54,032 bases of DNA from a bacterium BMS3Abin02. Lineage in GTDB: Bacteria > Actinomycetota > Acidimicrobiia > Spongiisociales > UBA4744. Shown here in pieces: positions 17,128-26,080 of the stretch. Numbering within the stretch: the stretch's first letter is position 1; every line of letters begins with the position of its first letter. Location of the stretch: positions 1-54,032 of the forward strand of contig BDSU01000028.1 of NCBI GenBank assembly GCA_002897675.1, read 5' to 3'. The translations under genes were made by a program, and so were the position numbers. Below the pieces are notes generated by a model that saw only the letters and a program-made list of their open reading frames with translations, had not been told where the DNA came from and made no database searches.

Positions 17128-17859
17128 CTACTCCCCGGCCGCACCTCCGAGGTAGGCCGCATGGACCCGGTCGTCCTCCAGCAGGTCGGTGGCCGCTCCC
17201 TCCAGAACCACCTTTCCCACCTCCAGCAGGTAGCCCCGACCGGCAAGTTTGAGAGCCGCGTGGGCATTCTGCTCCACCAGGAGTACGGTGACGCCACCAT
17301 CGCGGAGGCCGCGGATGACCTCGAACAGCTCCTTGACCACCAGCGGTGCCAGACCGAGTGACGGTTCGTCGAGCAGCACCAGCTTGGGATCGGCCATCAG
17401 CCCGCGGGCGATCGCCAGCATCTGCTGCTGCCCCCCGCTGAGGGTCCCGGCCAGTTGGTTGCGGCGTTCCGAGAGGATGGGGAAGATTCCGAACAGCTTT
17501 TCGGCATCGGCCGCGACGGTTGCCTTCCCCACCTTCCGATACCGGCGGTAGGCACCGAGGACGAGGTTCTCGTCCACCGTCATCGTGGAGAAGAGCTGTC
17601 GGTTCTCGGGGACGTGGGATATGCCCCGGGCGACGATCTTCTCCGCTGTGATCCGCGTGATCGGTTGGCCGTCGAAGGTCACTTCGCCCGTGCGGGGCCG
17701 CATCATGCCGCTGATGGTCTTCAGGAGTGTCGTCTTGCCCGCTCCGTTGGCGCCGATGAGGGCCACGATCTCGCCCTCGCCCACCTCGAGCGACACGTCA
17801 TCCAGGGCGCGGATTCGCCCGTAGAAGGTACTCACCCCGGATACGACGAGGGTACTCAT
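17128..17859 (-). CDS. livF: Branched-chain-amino-acid-type ABC transporter ATPase LivF
   Basis: 243 aa. Walker A GANGAGKTT, signature LSGGQQQMLAIARGL, Walker B LVLLDEPSLGLAP and the H-loop region LLVEQN, as in LivF. It is last in a minus-strand livK-H-M-G-F operon; the start overlaps the livG stop (ATGA). In aromatic gene clusters such systems often import aromatic acids rather than leucine, and the position between the bcr and ligase genes supports that here; substrate is inferred. Confidence 0.9.
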   Translation of the reverse strand: MSTLVVSGVSTFYGRIRALDDVSLEVGEGEIVALIGANGAGKTTLLKTISGMMRPRTGEVTFDGQPITRITAEKIVARGISHVPENRQLFSTMTVDENLVLGAYRRYRKVGKATVAADAEKLFGIFPILSERRNQLAGTLSGGQQQMLAIARGLMADPKLVLLDEPSLGLAPLVVKELFEVIRGLRDGGVTVLLVEQNAHAALKLAGRGYLLEVGKVVLEGAATDLLEDDRVHAAYLGGAAGE

Positions 17860-18638
17860 TCCTCAGGTGTCCCGAGATAGGCGGCGATGACCTGCTCGTC
17901 GGCCTGGATCTCCGCCGGTGTGCCTTCGGCGATGGCAGACCCGTGGTCGAGGACGAGCAACTCGTCCACGAGCCCCATGACGAACTCCATGTCGTGCTCC
18001 ACCAGCAGAATGGTGGTCCCGTCGTCCCGGATCCTGCGGATCAGGCTCGCCAGCGACCGCCTCTCGGTGGCGTTGAGCCCTGCCGCCGGCTCGTCGAGAA
18101 GCAGCATTGTCGGTTCGGTGGCCAGCGCCCTGGCGATCTCCAGGGTGCGCTGAAGCCCGAACGGCAGGTCGGTGGCCTTGTCCGCCGCCCTTTCCGACAA
18201 TCCCACCTGCTCGAGGAGGGCCGCAGCCGTGGCCACGATCTCGGACTCCTCCCGCCGGACAGAGGTCCGGCGCAGAGCCGCCTGGAGAAAACCGGATGTT
18301 GCATGGAGGTGGCGACCCACCATCACGTTCTCGAGAACGCTCATGTTTGCGAAGAGCCTCACGTTCTGGAACGTCCGGGTGATGCCGAGCGCCGCCACCC
18401 GGTTCGGCTCCCGGCCGACGATGCTGTCGCCCTGAAAGGTGATATCGCCGGTCGTGGGAGTGTAGATGCCGCTGATCAGGTTGAACAGCGTCGTCTTGCC
18501 GGCCCCGTTCGGCCCGATCAGCCCCTTGATCTGGCTTTCGCGTACCTCGGTCGTCACCCGGTTGACGGCCACGAGACCGCCGAAGAACATCGAGACGTCC
18601 GACAGCGAGAGAAGTGGAGCACCGTTCACCCGCTCCAT
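17856..18638 (-). CDS. livG: Branched-chain-amino-acid-type ABC transporter ATPase LivG
   Basis: 260 aa. Walker A GPNGAGKTTLFNLISG, LivG-specific GITRTFQNVRLF, a signature region reading LPFGLQRTLEIARAL instead of LSGGQ, and Walker B LLLDEPAAGLN with LVEHDM. The LivG-type signature lacks the canonical LSGGQ, which is normal for this subfamily ('LPYGqqR'). The ATG (MERVNGAPLL) overlaps the end of livM by 13 bases; longer upstream reading frames are translated livM in another frame. Confidence 0.88.
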   Translation of the reverse strand: MERVNGAPLLSLSDVSMFFGGLVAVNRVTTEVRESQIKGLIGPNGAGKTTLFNLISGIYTPTTGDITFQGDSIVGREPNRVAALGITRTFQNVRLFANMSVLENVMVGRHLHATSGFLQAALRRTSVRREESEIVATAAALLEQVGLSERAADKATDLPFGLQRTLEIARALATEPTMLLLDEPAAGLNATERRSLASLIRRIRDDGTTILLVEHDMEFVMGLVDELLVLDHGSAIAEGTPAEIQADEQVIAAYLGTPEE

Positions 18639-19711
18639 CGTCGGACCACCTCCCTCGTTCGGGCGACGACGCCCTCCGGCATGAAGATCATGATGAGGAT
18701 CAGGATGATGCCGAAGGCGACGACTTCGTACGCGCCACCGACGGCCTCGATCACCAGATTCAGGTGGGTGCGCAGCAGGTCGCGCAGTATCACCACCGCA
18801 GCCACACCGAAGGGGGCGCCCCACACCGACGCCATGCCGCCCACGGCAGCCATGACGACGAGTTCCAGTGAGGCGCCGAAGTCGAAGGGTGTCGGCGAGA
18901 CGGCCACCCGGAAGTGGGCGTACAGGCTGCCCGCGATGCTGGCGTACATGGCGCTCAGCACCAGCGCCCTCACTTTGTACCGTGCCGTGTCCACACCGAG
19001 GGTCTCGGATGCCAGCTCGCTGCTGTGGAGAGCGCGCAGGGCACGGCCCGAGCGTGACTTCACCATGTTCAAGGCAAGGAGGATCCCCACGATCGCCACC
19101 AGCCAGACCAGGTAGTAGTAGCGCTCTATGGGCCAGATGTCCCACGATCCGATGCTGAGCCGGGGGATGCCGTAGATGCCGTCGGAGCCACCCGTGATGT
19201 TGATTTTGTCGACGGCGAAGCCGAGGTTCTCCCGGAAGAGGATGTTGACCATGACGCCGAGACCAAGAGTTGCCATCGCCAGGTAGTGGCCCCGAAGGCG
19301 AAGGATGGGGCGACCCACCAGGTAGGCGAGGCCGCCTGTGAACAGCGTGCCGCCGAGGATCAGCAGCCACGGCCACCACCATCGCTCGGCCAGGCCCGAT
19401 GCTCCGATCAGTGAGGGACGCGTGGTCAGGACCGCCGAGAAGTAGGCTCCCAGCCCGATGAAGGCGACCTGGCCGAGCGACACCTGTCCTGCATACCCCA
19501 TGAGGAGGTTGAGGCCCACGACGGCCGTGGTGAGGATGCCGATCCGGACCATCGTGTCGAATGTGACGACGCCGCCGGTGAGGGCGGCGATGTCCACCCC
19601 GCCGGGCTGTGCGCTTTCGAGCCATCCGATGATCAGGATGATGGCACTCAGCACCGGGATGCCGACGATGACGCTCCCGTGCCTCGTTTTCGGGCTCTCG
19701 GTGACCGTCAC
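18626..19711 (-). CDS. livM: Branched-chain-amino-acid-type ABC permease LivM
   Basis: 361 aa with about nine hydrophobic segments. The family blocks GLNLLMGYAGQVSLGQVAFIGLGAY and GRALRALHSSELASETLGVD are clear (the latter is the cytoplasmic loop that contacts the ATPases). The C-terminus ends FMPEGV, typical of LivM. GTG 19711 overlaps the livH stop (GTGA). It forms the membrane channel with LivH. Confidence 0.9.
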   Translation of the reverse strand: MTVTESPKTRHGSVIVGIPVLSAIILIIGWLESAQPGGVDIAALTGGVVTFDTMVRIGILTTAVVGLNLLMGYAGQVSLGQVAFIGLGAYFSAVLTTRPSLIGASGLAERWWWPWLLILGGTLFTGGLAYLVGRPILRLRGHYLAMATLGLGVMVNILFRENLGFAVDKINITGGSDGIYGIPRLSIGSWDIWPIERYYYLVWLVAIVGILLALNMVKSRSGRALRALHSSELASETLGVDTARYKVRALVLSAMYASIAGSLYAHFRVAVSPTPFDFGASLELVVMAAVGGMASVWGAPFGVAAVVILRDLLRTHLNLVIEAVGGAYEVVAFGIILILIMIFMPEGVVARTREVVRRWSG

Positions 19712-20718
19712 TCGAGTCCCCGTCCCAGCTGACGGCGCTGTCGCAGGAGGACCGCGATGAGGACGATGAAGGCAAAGATGTCCTTGAGACCGGACTTGGT
19801 GACGCCGGCTGCGATGTTCTCGGTGAGACCGAGGAGGAGGCCGCCCAACACGGCTACGGGCGAACTGATGAGACCCCCCATGGCCGCGGCCACGAAGCCC
19901 TTGAGGCCGAGCTTGAGGCCCATGTCGTAGATGGGCCGGCTCGCCGGCGCAAGGACGATCCCGGCGATGGCTCCCATGGCCGCCGCCAGCCCGAAGGCGA
20001 AGATGGACATGCGTGAGGGGCTGATGCCCATGAGCCGGGCGGCGTACCTGTTGACCGAGCACGCCCGCAGCGCCTTGCCGAGAAGCGTCCGGCGGAGAAA
20101 CACCATGAGGAGAGCCAGCACGACGGCCGTGGTCCCCCAGATCCACAGCGACTGCGCCTTGAGGACGATGCCGCCGGGCCTGAAGATGAGGTCGGAGGTC
20201 GCGACCGTCGTGAAGGCGGGCAGGATCCGGGCGTTGCTCCCCCAGAAGATCAGGGCCAGGCCCTCGAGGGTGATGTAGACACCGACGGTGATGATGATCA
20301 GTGTCAGAGAGTCTGCGTTGCGGGCGGGAAAGACGGTCAGCCGCTCGACGACGACCCCGATCACCGTCGTGGCGACGATGGCGAGAAGGGCGGCGACGAC
20401 GAGGCCCATGGCGCCGGTGCCCCCGACCTTGGATGCATAGAGGGTCACGGCGATCATCGACCCCAGCATCACGAAGGCGCCCTGGGCGAAATTGATGATG
20501 CCGGTGACGGTGTAGATCATCACGAAGCCGAGTGCGATGAGGGCGTAGATGGCCCCGTCCCCGAGCCCGGCGACGATCAGTTGGCCGTACTGCTGAGGGC
20601 CGAAGTTCTTCTGGGCTCCCAAGATGAGGATGACCGCCACCACGGCGACGGTCATCCCGCCGATCGCCAAGACCCTATATGACTTGTGCTTGAGCGATCG
20701 AAACAAGATACCCCTCAT
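19708..20718 (-). CDS. livH: Branched-chain-amino-acid-type ABC permease LivH
   Basis: 336 aa. LivH signatures are LGDGAIYALIALGFVMIYTVTGIINFAQGAFVMLG near the N-terminus, LGKALRACSVNRYAARLMGI in the coupling loop, and a GGLLLGLTENI segment near the C-terminus. Eight or more hydrophobic segments. An in-frame internal Met (MTVAVVAV) could be the true start. A strong hairpin lies between it and livK, perhaps lowering its expression relative to the binding protein. Confidence 0.9.
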   Translation of the reverse strand: MRGILFRSLKHKSYRVLAIGGMTVAVVAVILILGAQKNFGPQQYGQLIVAGLGDGAIYALIALGFVMIYTVTGIINFAQGAFVMLGSMIAVTLYASKVGGTGAMGLVVAALLAIVATTVIGVVVERLTVFPARNADSLTLIIITVGVYITLEGLALIFWGSNARILPAFTTVATSDLIFRPGGIVLKAQSLWIWGTTAVVLALLMVFLRRTLLGKALRACSVNRYAARLMGISPSRMSIFAFGLAAAMGAIAGIVLAPASRPIYDMGLKLGLKGFVAAAMGGLISSPVAVLGGLLLGLTENIAAGVTKSGLKDIFAFIVLIAVLLRQRRQLGRGLE

Positions 20719-20756
20719 ATCGCCGGCTCTTCTCCCTCGGATCGGGAGGTTGCGGG

Positions 20757-20784
20757 CCGGGGGACGACCAAAGCCGTCCCCCGG
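20757..20784 (-). terminator. Hairpin in the livK-livH gap (attenuator or mRNA stabiliser)
   Basis: Ten-base arms CCGGGGGACG and CGTCCCCCGG surround an eight-base loop in the 90-bp gap. No T-run follows. In binding-protein operons such hairpins commonly allow more binding protein than permease to be made. Confidence 0.5.
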
Positions 20785-20808
20785 TTCCGCTTGTCTGAGC
20801 CGTTTGCT

Positions 20809-22134
20809 CTACCAACTGTCCGGTGGGAAGTTGACGAACTTGCCTCCCTCCACACGGACGAAGGTGAGACCGGTGTACTTCAGGCCGAGGTGGTCATCTT
20901 TGGTGACGTTGAAGACGCCGCCGGTGCCCGGCCAATCCTTGATGTTGGTTTCGATGTACTCACGGATCCCGGCCCGCCTGTCCTTCAGATCGGGTCCCTC
21001 ATCGAGACTGCTCAGGCCCTTGTAGGCCCACATGAGGGCGTCCCAGGCGTGTCCGCCGAAGGTGCTTACCGGGTCACCCCCGGTGAACGCCGTGTAGTCG
21101 GCGATGTACTTCATCAGGATCGGCTTCTGCGGGTCGTTGTCCGGCAGATCGTCGGCCACCATGAGGCGACCACACGGCAGCACGACGCCCTCGGTGGCTT
21201 GCGGTGCCAGGGAGATGAATGTGGCGTTGCAGACGCCGTGGCCCTGGATGACCGGAATGTCGGGGACGAAGTCACGCAACGCCACCGTCACCATCGAGGC
21301 GCCGGGCGGGATGGCTCCCACCACCGCGGCCTGGCATCCGGAAGATTGGACTCCCTGCATCTGTGGGAACTCGGTATCGGACCGCTCGAACGTGTCGCTG
21401 AAGACGATCTTGATGCCGGCCTCGGGGAAGAACTTCTTGGCGTTGTTCAGGGTGTCCTGCCCAAAGCCACTGTTCTCGTACAGGTAGCACACGGTCGTGA
21501 TCCCCTGCGACTTGAGGTAGGCGGCCTGCCAGCGGGCGCTGTGGCCGTTCTCCTGCGGCGTCTTGAAGATCCAGGGCCTGGTCACGCCGTCGGTCTCGAT
21601 GATGCTGCGCGCCGAGGCCATGGAGATCATCGGGATCTCGGCCTCTTCCGCCAGTGGCGCCATCGCCAGAGCGTTGCCGCTCAGCGTGCCCGCAACCAGC
21701 ACGTCGACATCTTTCTCGGTGATGAGGCGGCTCACCGCCGCCGCTCCGACGTCGGGGTTCGACTCCGAATCGAGGACGATCACATCCAGGGCGTGGTGTA
21801 CTCCGTCAGGGCCCGTGATACCGTCGGCCCACTGCTCGGCGAGCATGTGAGCCGTGTTCGTCTCGGGCAGACCGAGGCTGGAACCGGGGCCGGTGGCCGA
21901 GGCCACGAAGCCGATCTTGTAGGCCACTCCCTCGGTGGCGGGCGCTGCGGTGGTCGCAGGCGCTGCGGTCGTGGCAGGCGCTGCGGTCGTGGCAGGCGCT
22001 GCGGTCGTGGCAGGCGCTGCGGTCGTGGCAGTCGTTGTGGTGGCGCCGGCGCTACAGGCCGCGGCAACGAACATCATCACGACCGCTACGGCGAACAGTC
22101 GTGGAGTCCTTTTGTTTCTTCGTCCCGTCCTCAT
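20809..22134 (-). CDS. livK: Periplasmic-type substrate-binding lipoprotein of the Liv ABC importer
   Basis: 441 aa. The N-terminus is basic then hydrophobic (LFAVAVVMMFVAAAC) with the lipobox VAAAC, so it should be anchored outside the membrane. A Thr/Ala/Pro linker of six-residue repeats follows, then a class I periplasmic-binding fold beginning YKIGFVASATGPGSSLGLPE. The ligand is unknown; an aromatic acid is the best contextual guess. ATG 22134 was chosen because GGAGGG lies upstream and the signal peptide begins there. Confidence 0.9.
   Translation of the reverse strand: MRTGRRNKRTPRLFAVAVVMMFVAAACSAGATTTTATTAAPATTAAPATTAAPATTAAPATTAAPATEGVAYKIGFVASATGPGSSLGLPETNTAHMLAEQWADGITGPDGVHHALDVIVLDSESNPDVGAAAVSRLITEKDVDVLVAGTLSGNALAMAPLAEEAEIPMISMASARSIIETDGVTRPWIFKTPQENGHSARWQAAYLKSQGITTVCYLYENSGFGQDTLNNAKKFFPEAGIKIVFSDTFERSDTEFPQMQGVQSSGCQAAVVGAIPPGASMVTVALRDFVPDIPVIQGHGVCNATFISLAPQATEGVVLPCGRLMVADDLPDNDPQKPILMKYIADYTAFTGGDPVSTFGGHAWDALMWAYKGLSSLDEGPDLKDRRAGIREYIETNIKDWPGTGGVFNVTKDDHLGLKYTGLTFVRVEGGKFVNFPPDSW
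21942..22031 (-). repeat. Five 18-bp tandem repeats encoding the livK Thr-Ala-Pro linker
   Basis: Five copies of GGCGCTGCGGTCGTGGCA (plus-strand reading), the first slightly diverged, encode repeated TTAAPA in the spacer between lipid anchor and ligand-binding domain. Copy number could change by slippage and alter linker length. Confidence 0.85.
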
Positions 22135-22650
22135 TCCAGTCCCTCCTTGAGTCTTCCGCAAGTTTTGCGCGGCAGTCTTTCTCGTTTCGAGCCGACCGAC
22201 TCGTCGATCCCACACATGCCCAGGATCCGATTGGGCGGATCAAGCGTCGGGATGCTCTTCTCTCGGACCCACGTACGGTGTACGGCTCGTCATCGTATCA
22301 GCCTGTCCAGTGCCATGCGGAGGGAACCATGATCTATTTCACCTCTCCGGCGTCCTCGTCCCGGGACCCGCAGGCACGTCGCCGTTGCCCGAATGGGCCG
22401 GGAACGCCGACCGGCACGCCGACTGAATCAGTCAACCATGATGCAAATACATCACTTCCAATCAACACCAATTAGGTCATGAGAACGCGCGCGAATAGGT
22501 GGGCCATCGGTTCCTCTTGCCGACCTATTTGCCTCGTTGTAGGTTGTGTGCACAGATGAATACATCGATGGCGGCGACGACAACGACCCGCTCCGCGCAA
22601 ACGAGCCGACCGGTTGGTAGCCTGGTCGCAAAGCTGACAGGAGGCTGACC
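22135..22650. promoter_or_regulatory. Divergent control region between livK and the aryl-CoA ligase
   Basis: No gene is supported in these 516 bp. Three palindromic sites are visible: GACTGAATCAGTC (22421-22433, perfect 6-bp arms), TGATGCAAATACATCA (22439-22454, one mismatch from perfect symmetry) and CCGACCGGTTGG (22606-22617). The second is nearly the same as the palindrome at 30055-30070. The third shares CCGACCGGT with the TetR operator at 11979. The ligase has ACAGGAGG eight bases before its GTG. Clear -35/-10 boxes were not identified. Confidence 0.55.
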
Positions 22651-23964
22651 GTGTTTCTTCCGGAAATCGAGACGTTGCCCCCCACCGAGCTCAAGAAGCT
22701 GCAGGGGGAACGGCTGTCGGGTTTGATCGAGAGGCTGCGGGCGAGCGACGCCGAGTACTGGAAGAAGAAGCTGAACGGAATCGGTTCGGTGGCGTCGATC
22801 GAAGACCTCCCTTCCATACCGTTCACCTCGAAGTCGGAGTTTCGCGACCAGTACCCGACCGGAATGCTCGCGGTGCCGTTGCGAGACGTCGTCCGGGTCC
22901 ATGCCTCCTCAGGGACGTCGGGAAAGCCGACCATCGTCGGCTACAACGCCGCCGACGTTGCGCTCTTCGGCGAGGTCAACGCCCGTTGCCTCGCCGCGTG
23001 CGGCGGCACTCCCGATGACGTGATCCATGTCGCCTACGGCTACGGCCTCTTCACCGGTGGCCTCGGTGTCCACTACGGGGCCGAGGCGCTGGGGGCGGTC
23101 ACCGTCCCCGCCTCGGGAGGCAACGCCGTCTTCCAGGTGGGATTGCTGGCCGATCTCGGCGCCACCGGTCTCGCCGCCACGCCCTCGTTCGCCCTCCGTC
23201 TCGCCGAGCAGGCGGCAGCCGACGGCAGGTTGGCCGACATCAGACTGCGCTGGGGCATCCACGGTGCCGAGCCCTGGTCGGAGGGCTTCCGTGAGAAGAT
23301 TCAGGAGGCTTGGGGTGGCGACTATGACGCCTGTGACCTGTACGGGCTCTCCGAGGTGATCGGACCCGGAGTCGCCGCCGAGTGCTATCAGAACAAGGGC
23401 GGGTTGCACATCCTCGAGGATCACTTCTACCCCGAGATCGTGGATCCCGACACAGGCGAGCCGCTCCCTGACGGCGAACTGGGCGAGTTGGTCCTCACCA
23501 CCCTGACCCGCCAGGCACAGCCCGTGCTCCGTTACCGGACGCGGGACATCACGCGGATCCTGGGGGCGGGTTGCCCATGCGGACGGACCTCGCGACGCAT
23601 CGACCGTTTCCAGGGCAGGGTCGACGACATGCTGATCATCCGCGGTATCAACGTCTATCCGCGGACGATCGAGTCGCTCCTTCTCGACGACCCGTGCATC
23701 TCGGGGCAGTTCGCCATCGTCGTCGACCGCCGGTCGACCATGGTGGAGCTCGAGGCCAGGGTCGAGCTGGCGGATTCCTCGCTCGTCCCCCGACGGGAGG
23801 AGATCCTCAATCGGCTGAAGAAGCACCTCGCCGACACCCTCCGGGTGCGAGTCGAGGTGCTCCTCGGCGACCCGGGCAGCATTCCCCGTCAGGACACCGG
23901 CAAGGCGAAGCGGGTGTTCGTGAGGGTGGACGACACCGATCCCCTCGCCGCTCTCCTCCACTGA
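22651..23964 (+). CDS. Aryl-CoA ligase, phenylacetate-CoA ligase (PaaK) family
   Basis: 437 aa, PaaK length. AMP-forming adenylate enzyme: ATP loop HASSGTSGKPTIVGY, then YGYGLFTGG, DLYGLSEVIGPG, YRTRDIT (adenylate contact) and DDMLIIRGINVYP before the C-terminal swivel domain. It joins an aromatic acid to CoA using ATP, giving AMP and pyrophosphate. Phenylacetate is the family default. Here benzoate or 4-hydroxybenzoate is possible because no other ATP-dependent ligase is in the cluster. The GTG has a strong upstream GGAGG. Confidence 0.85.
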   Translation: MFLPEIETLPPTELKKLQGERLSGLIERLRASDAEYWKKKLNGIGSVASIEDLPSIPFTSKSEFRDQYPTGMLAVPLRDVVRVHASSGTSGKPTIVGYNAADVALFGEVNARCLAACGGTPDDVIHVAYGYGLFTGGLGVHYGAEALGAVTVPASGGNAVFQVGLLADLGATGLAATPSFALRLAEQAAADGRLADIRLRWGIHGAEPWSEGFREKIQEAWGGDYDACDLYGLSEVIGPGVAAECYQNKGGLHILEDHFYPEIVDPDTGEPLPDGELGELVLTTLTRQAQPVLRYRTRDITRILGAGCPCGRTSRRIDRFQGRVDDMLIIRGINVYPRTIESLLLDDPCISGQFAIVVDRRSTMVELEARVELADSSLVPRREEILNRLKKHLADTLRVRVEVLLGDPGSIPRQDTGKAKRVFVRVDDTDPLAALLH

Positions 23965-24106
23965 CGCCCTGGCGGCCAAGGTTCGTGGGCCGGTGCCGAG
24001 TCCCGTCGCTCGCGAGGCCGCGCAACGAAGGCGCACCCCTTGCAGCGCTTCGGGTCGGAGAACGCCGCAGAGGTTGCCTGTGGAGGCACGGGGAGCGCTC
24101 CGCAGG

Positions 24107-24121
24107 GCTCGGCGCCCGAGC
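24107..24121. terminator. Weak hairpin between convergent ligase and dch
   Basis: GCTCGG/CCGAGC arms around a three-base loop in the 244-bp convergent gap. No T-run follows. The rest of the gap shows nothing gene-like. Confidence 0.3.
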
Positions 24122-24208
24122 TTCGGTCGGAGGACCGGTCGCAGGTCATGCGACACGTTGCGGTGACGTGCGACCGGGGCGTGGGTCGGAGGCCTGCGCG
24201 CTCGAAGC

Positions 24209-24973
24209 TCAGGCATTCCTCCACACGGGAGGGCGTTTCTCCATGAACGCCCTGATGCCCTCGACACCGTCGTGTGTCGTCAACAGCTCTTCGACGTAGA
24301 ACCGCTCCGTCTCGTCGAGTCTGCTCTCGATCTCGGCTCGGCGGCTCTCTCTCACCGCCCTGGTTGCCATGCGTAACGAGAGTGCCGATCGGGGAACGAA
24401 GTGCTTGGTCACGAAGGTGTCGATCGTCGCGTCCAGGTCGCCGTCGGCGGCGATGACGTTGACGATGCCGATCCGGCGGGCCTCGGTCGCCGTCAGGCTG
24501 CGGCCGGTGAGGACGATGTCTTCGGCGGCCCTGCCGGACAGCAAGGCGATTGCCGCCGGTGGCAGGACCCCGAGTTGGATCTCCGGGCTGGCCAGGGTTG
24601 CACTCTCCTCCGCGATGACGATGCCGCAGGCGAGGACGAGCTCGAGCCCGCCGCCCAGACATCTGCCCTGGACACCGGCGACGGTGGGGTAGGGGAATCC
24701 GATCAGGTCACGGATGACGCCGCCGAGAGCGGCCAGCATCTCGGGCGCCTTGTCCGGCAGGTGTTCCTCGACGCTGGCGCCGAACGAGAAGTGCTTGCCC
24801 GACCCGCGAAGAATCAGGACCTTTGCGTCCTCGGAAGCGGCAGCCGCCTCGATGCCTCGACGGAGCTGCTCGCAGAGAGCGATGTCGATCACGTTTCCCG
24901 GAGCCTTGTCGAGCGTGATCGTGTGAATCCCTCCGTCCGCCGAGACGGTGTGACGGATCCAGGTAGTGCTCAC
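24209..24973 (-). CDS. dch: Cyclohexa-1,5-diene-1-carbonyl-CoA hydratase
   Basis: 254 aa crotonase-fold protein. It carries PGNVIDIALCEQL and HFSFGASVEEHLPDKAPEM, which closely recall the Dch signature rather than ordinary enoyl-CoA hydratases. GGGLELVLACG forms the oxyanion/CoA region. Dch adds water to the dienoyl-CoA made by benzoyl-CoA reductase, giving 6-hydroxycyclohex-1-ene-1-carbonyl-CoA, the Had substrate. The GTG start overlaps the oah stop. It is last in the operon. Confidence 0.87.
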   Translation of the reverse strand: MSTTWIRHTVSADGGIHTITLDKAPGNVIDIALCEQLRRGIEAAAASEDAKVLILRGSGKHFSFGASVEEHLPDKAPEMLAALGGVIRDLIGFPYPTVAGVQGRCLGGGLELVLACGIVIAEESATLASPEIQLGVLPPAAIALLSGRAAEDIVLTGRSLTATEARRIGIVNVIAADGDLDATIDTFVTKHFVPRSALSLRMATRAVRESRRAEIESRLDETERFYVEELLTTHDGVEGIRAFMEKRPPVWRNA

Positions 24974-26070
24974 GAGTCCGACTCGTGTTGCGGTGAGACG
25001 GCCCTGATGAGGTCGTCGCCCCAGAGCTCCCCGGCGGCGAGGCGGCGGCGAAGCTCGATGAAATCGACCACTCTGCCGACCTCCCGCGATCCTCGATGAA
25101 AGGCCTGGAACCCGGCCTTGGCCTCCGTCATCATGTTGAGGGAGAGCCAGGCCCGGTTCGTCTCACGGTTCTTGTCCCAGTGCTCGAGCTTCTTCTTCCG
25201 GAGCGACTCGATCGTCTTCAGCGTGCAGTCCGGCATCGTGTACAGGATCTTGGTCACGATGGCGTCGACGCCCGCGTCGAGCATCTCGAAATCGATGGTC
25301 CCCGACTTCAGCAGCGCCTTGCCTTCGGCCAGGGCGTCGCCCTCTTTCGGCTTCCCGTGGACGATCTTGCCCCATTCGTCGAGGTAGCGATCGGTGATGA
25401 CGAGCGGGTTGGGAATGAACTCTCCGTTCACCTCGAGTACCGGGAAGATGTCGTTGACGAGACCGAGACGAAGCGCCTCGTGTGCGCTCCACGTCTCGCA
25501 GATGACACAGCTCATCACGGCCTCACCCCAGCCCACATAGAGGTCGAGGAAGTCGGTTGAGCCCCCGTCCGGGGCCGAGCCGTGCTTGGGGCCTGCCTGG
25601 CCGAACCTGGCCAGATCGGAGGCCAGCGTGAAGTCGCAGGCCATACCGATCTCTTGCCCGCCACCGATCCGCATGCCGTTGACGCGGTTGATGACCGGCT
25701 TGTCACAGGTGAGAATTGCCGAGACCATGTCGTTGAACAGGCGCATGTACTGGCGGTACTCGCCGGGCCGGCCGGCGTAGTACTCGGAGTACTCCTCGGT
25801 GTTGCCGCCGGTGCAGAACGCCCGATCGCCGACTCCTGTGAAGACCACTGCGACGGCTGCACGATCCACCGAGGCGCGGCGGAAGGCCAGGATGACGTCT
25901 TTGACCGTCTCGGTCGCATACGAGTTGAGTTGCCGGGGGTTGTTCAGTGTGATCCAGACCGCGTGCAGGCCGTCGACGGGTGTCTTGTCGTTGTCGAGCA
26001 CCGGGCGCTCCTCGTAGAGGATTCCGGTGAAGTCGTGGTCCGGGACCAGGTCGTGGCTCATGAACTCCAT
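24970..26070 (-). CDS. oah: 6-oxocyclohex-1-ene-1-carbonyl-CoA hydrolase (ring cleavage)
   Basis: 366 aa, longer than normal crotonases and in the range of Oah (about 375). It has crotonase motifs (DRAFCTGGNTEEY, VNGMRIGGGQEIGMACD) and Oah-like long C-terminal blocks such as FGQAGPKHGSAPDGGSTDF. It adds water and then hydrolytically opens the ring, yielding 3-hydroxypimeloyl-CoA. Start ATG has AAAGGTG upstream. Eleven bases separate it from had. Confidence 0.9.
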   Translation of the reverse strand: MEFMSHDLVPDHDFTGILYEERPVLDNDKTPVDGLHAVWITLNNPRQLNSYATETVKDVILAFRRASVDRAAVAVVFTGVGDRAFCTGGNTEEYSEYYAGRPGEYRQYMRLFNDMVSAILTCDKPVINRVNGMRIGGGQEIGMACDFTLASDLARFGQAGPKHGSAPDGGSTDFLDLYVGWGEAVMSCVICETWSAHEALRLGLVNDIFPVLEVNGEFIPNPLVITDRYLDEWGKIVHGKPKEGDALAEGKALLKSGTIDFEMLDAGVDAIVTKILYTMPDCTLKTIESLRKKKLEHWDKNRETNRAWLSLNMMTEAKAGFQAFHRGSREVGRVVDFIELRRRLAAGELWGDDLIRAVSPQHESDS

Positions 26071-26080
26071 GGTGCACCTT

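Noticed and set aside
17856-19775. A 639-aa fused reading frame upstream of LivG
   Set aside because: The first ~380 codons are livM in another frame; LivG homology starts at MERVNG.
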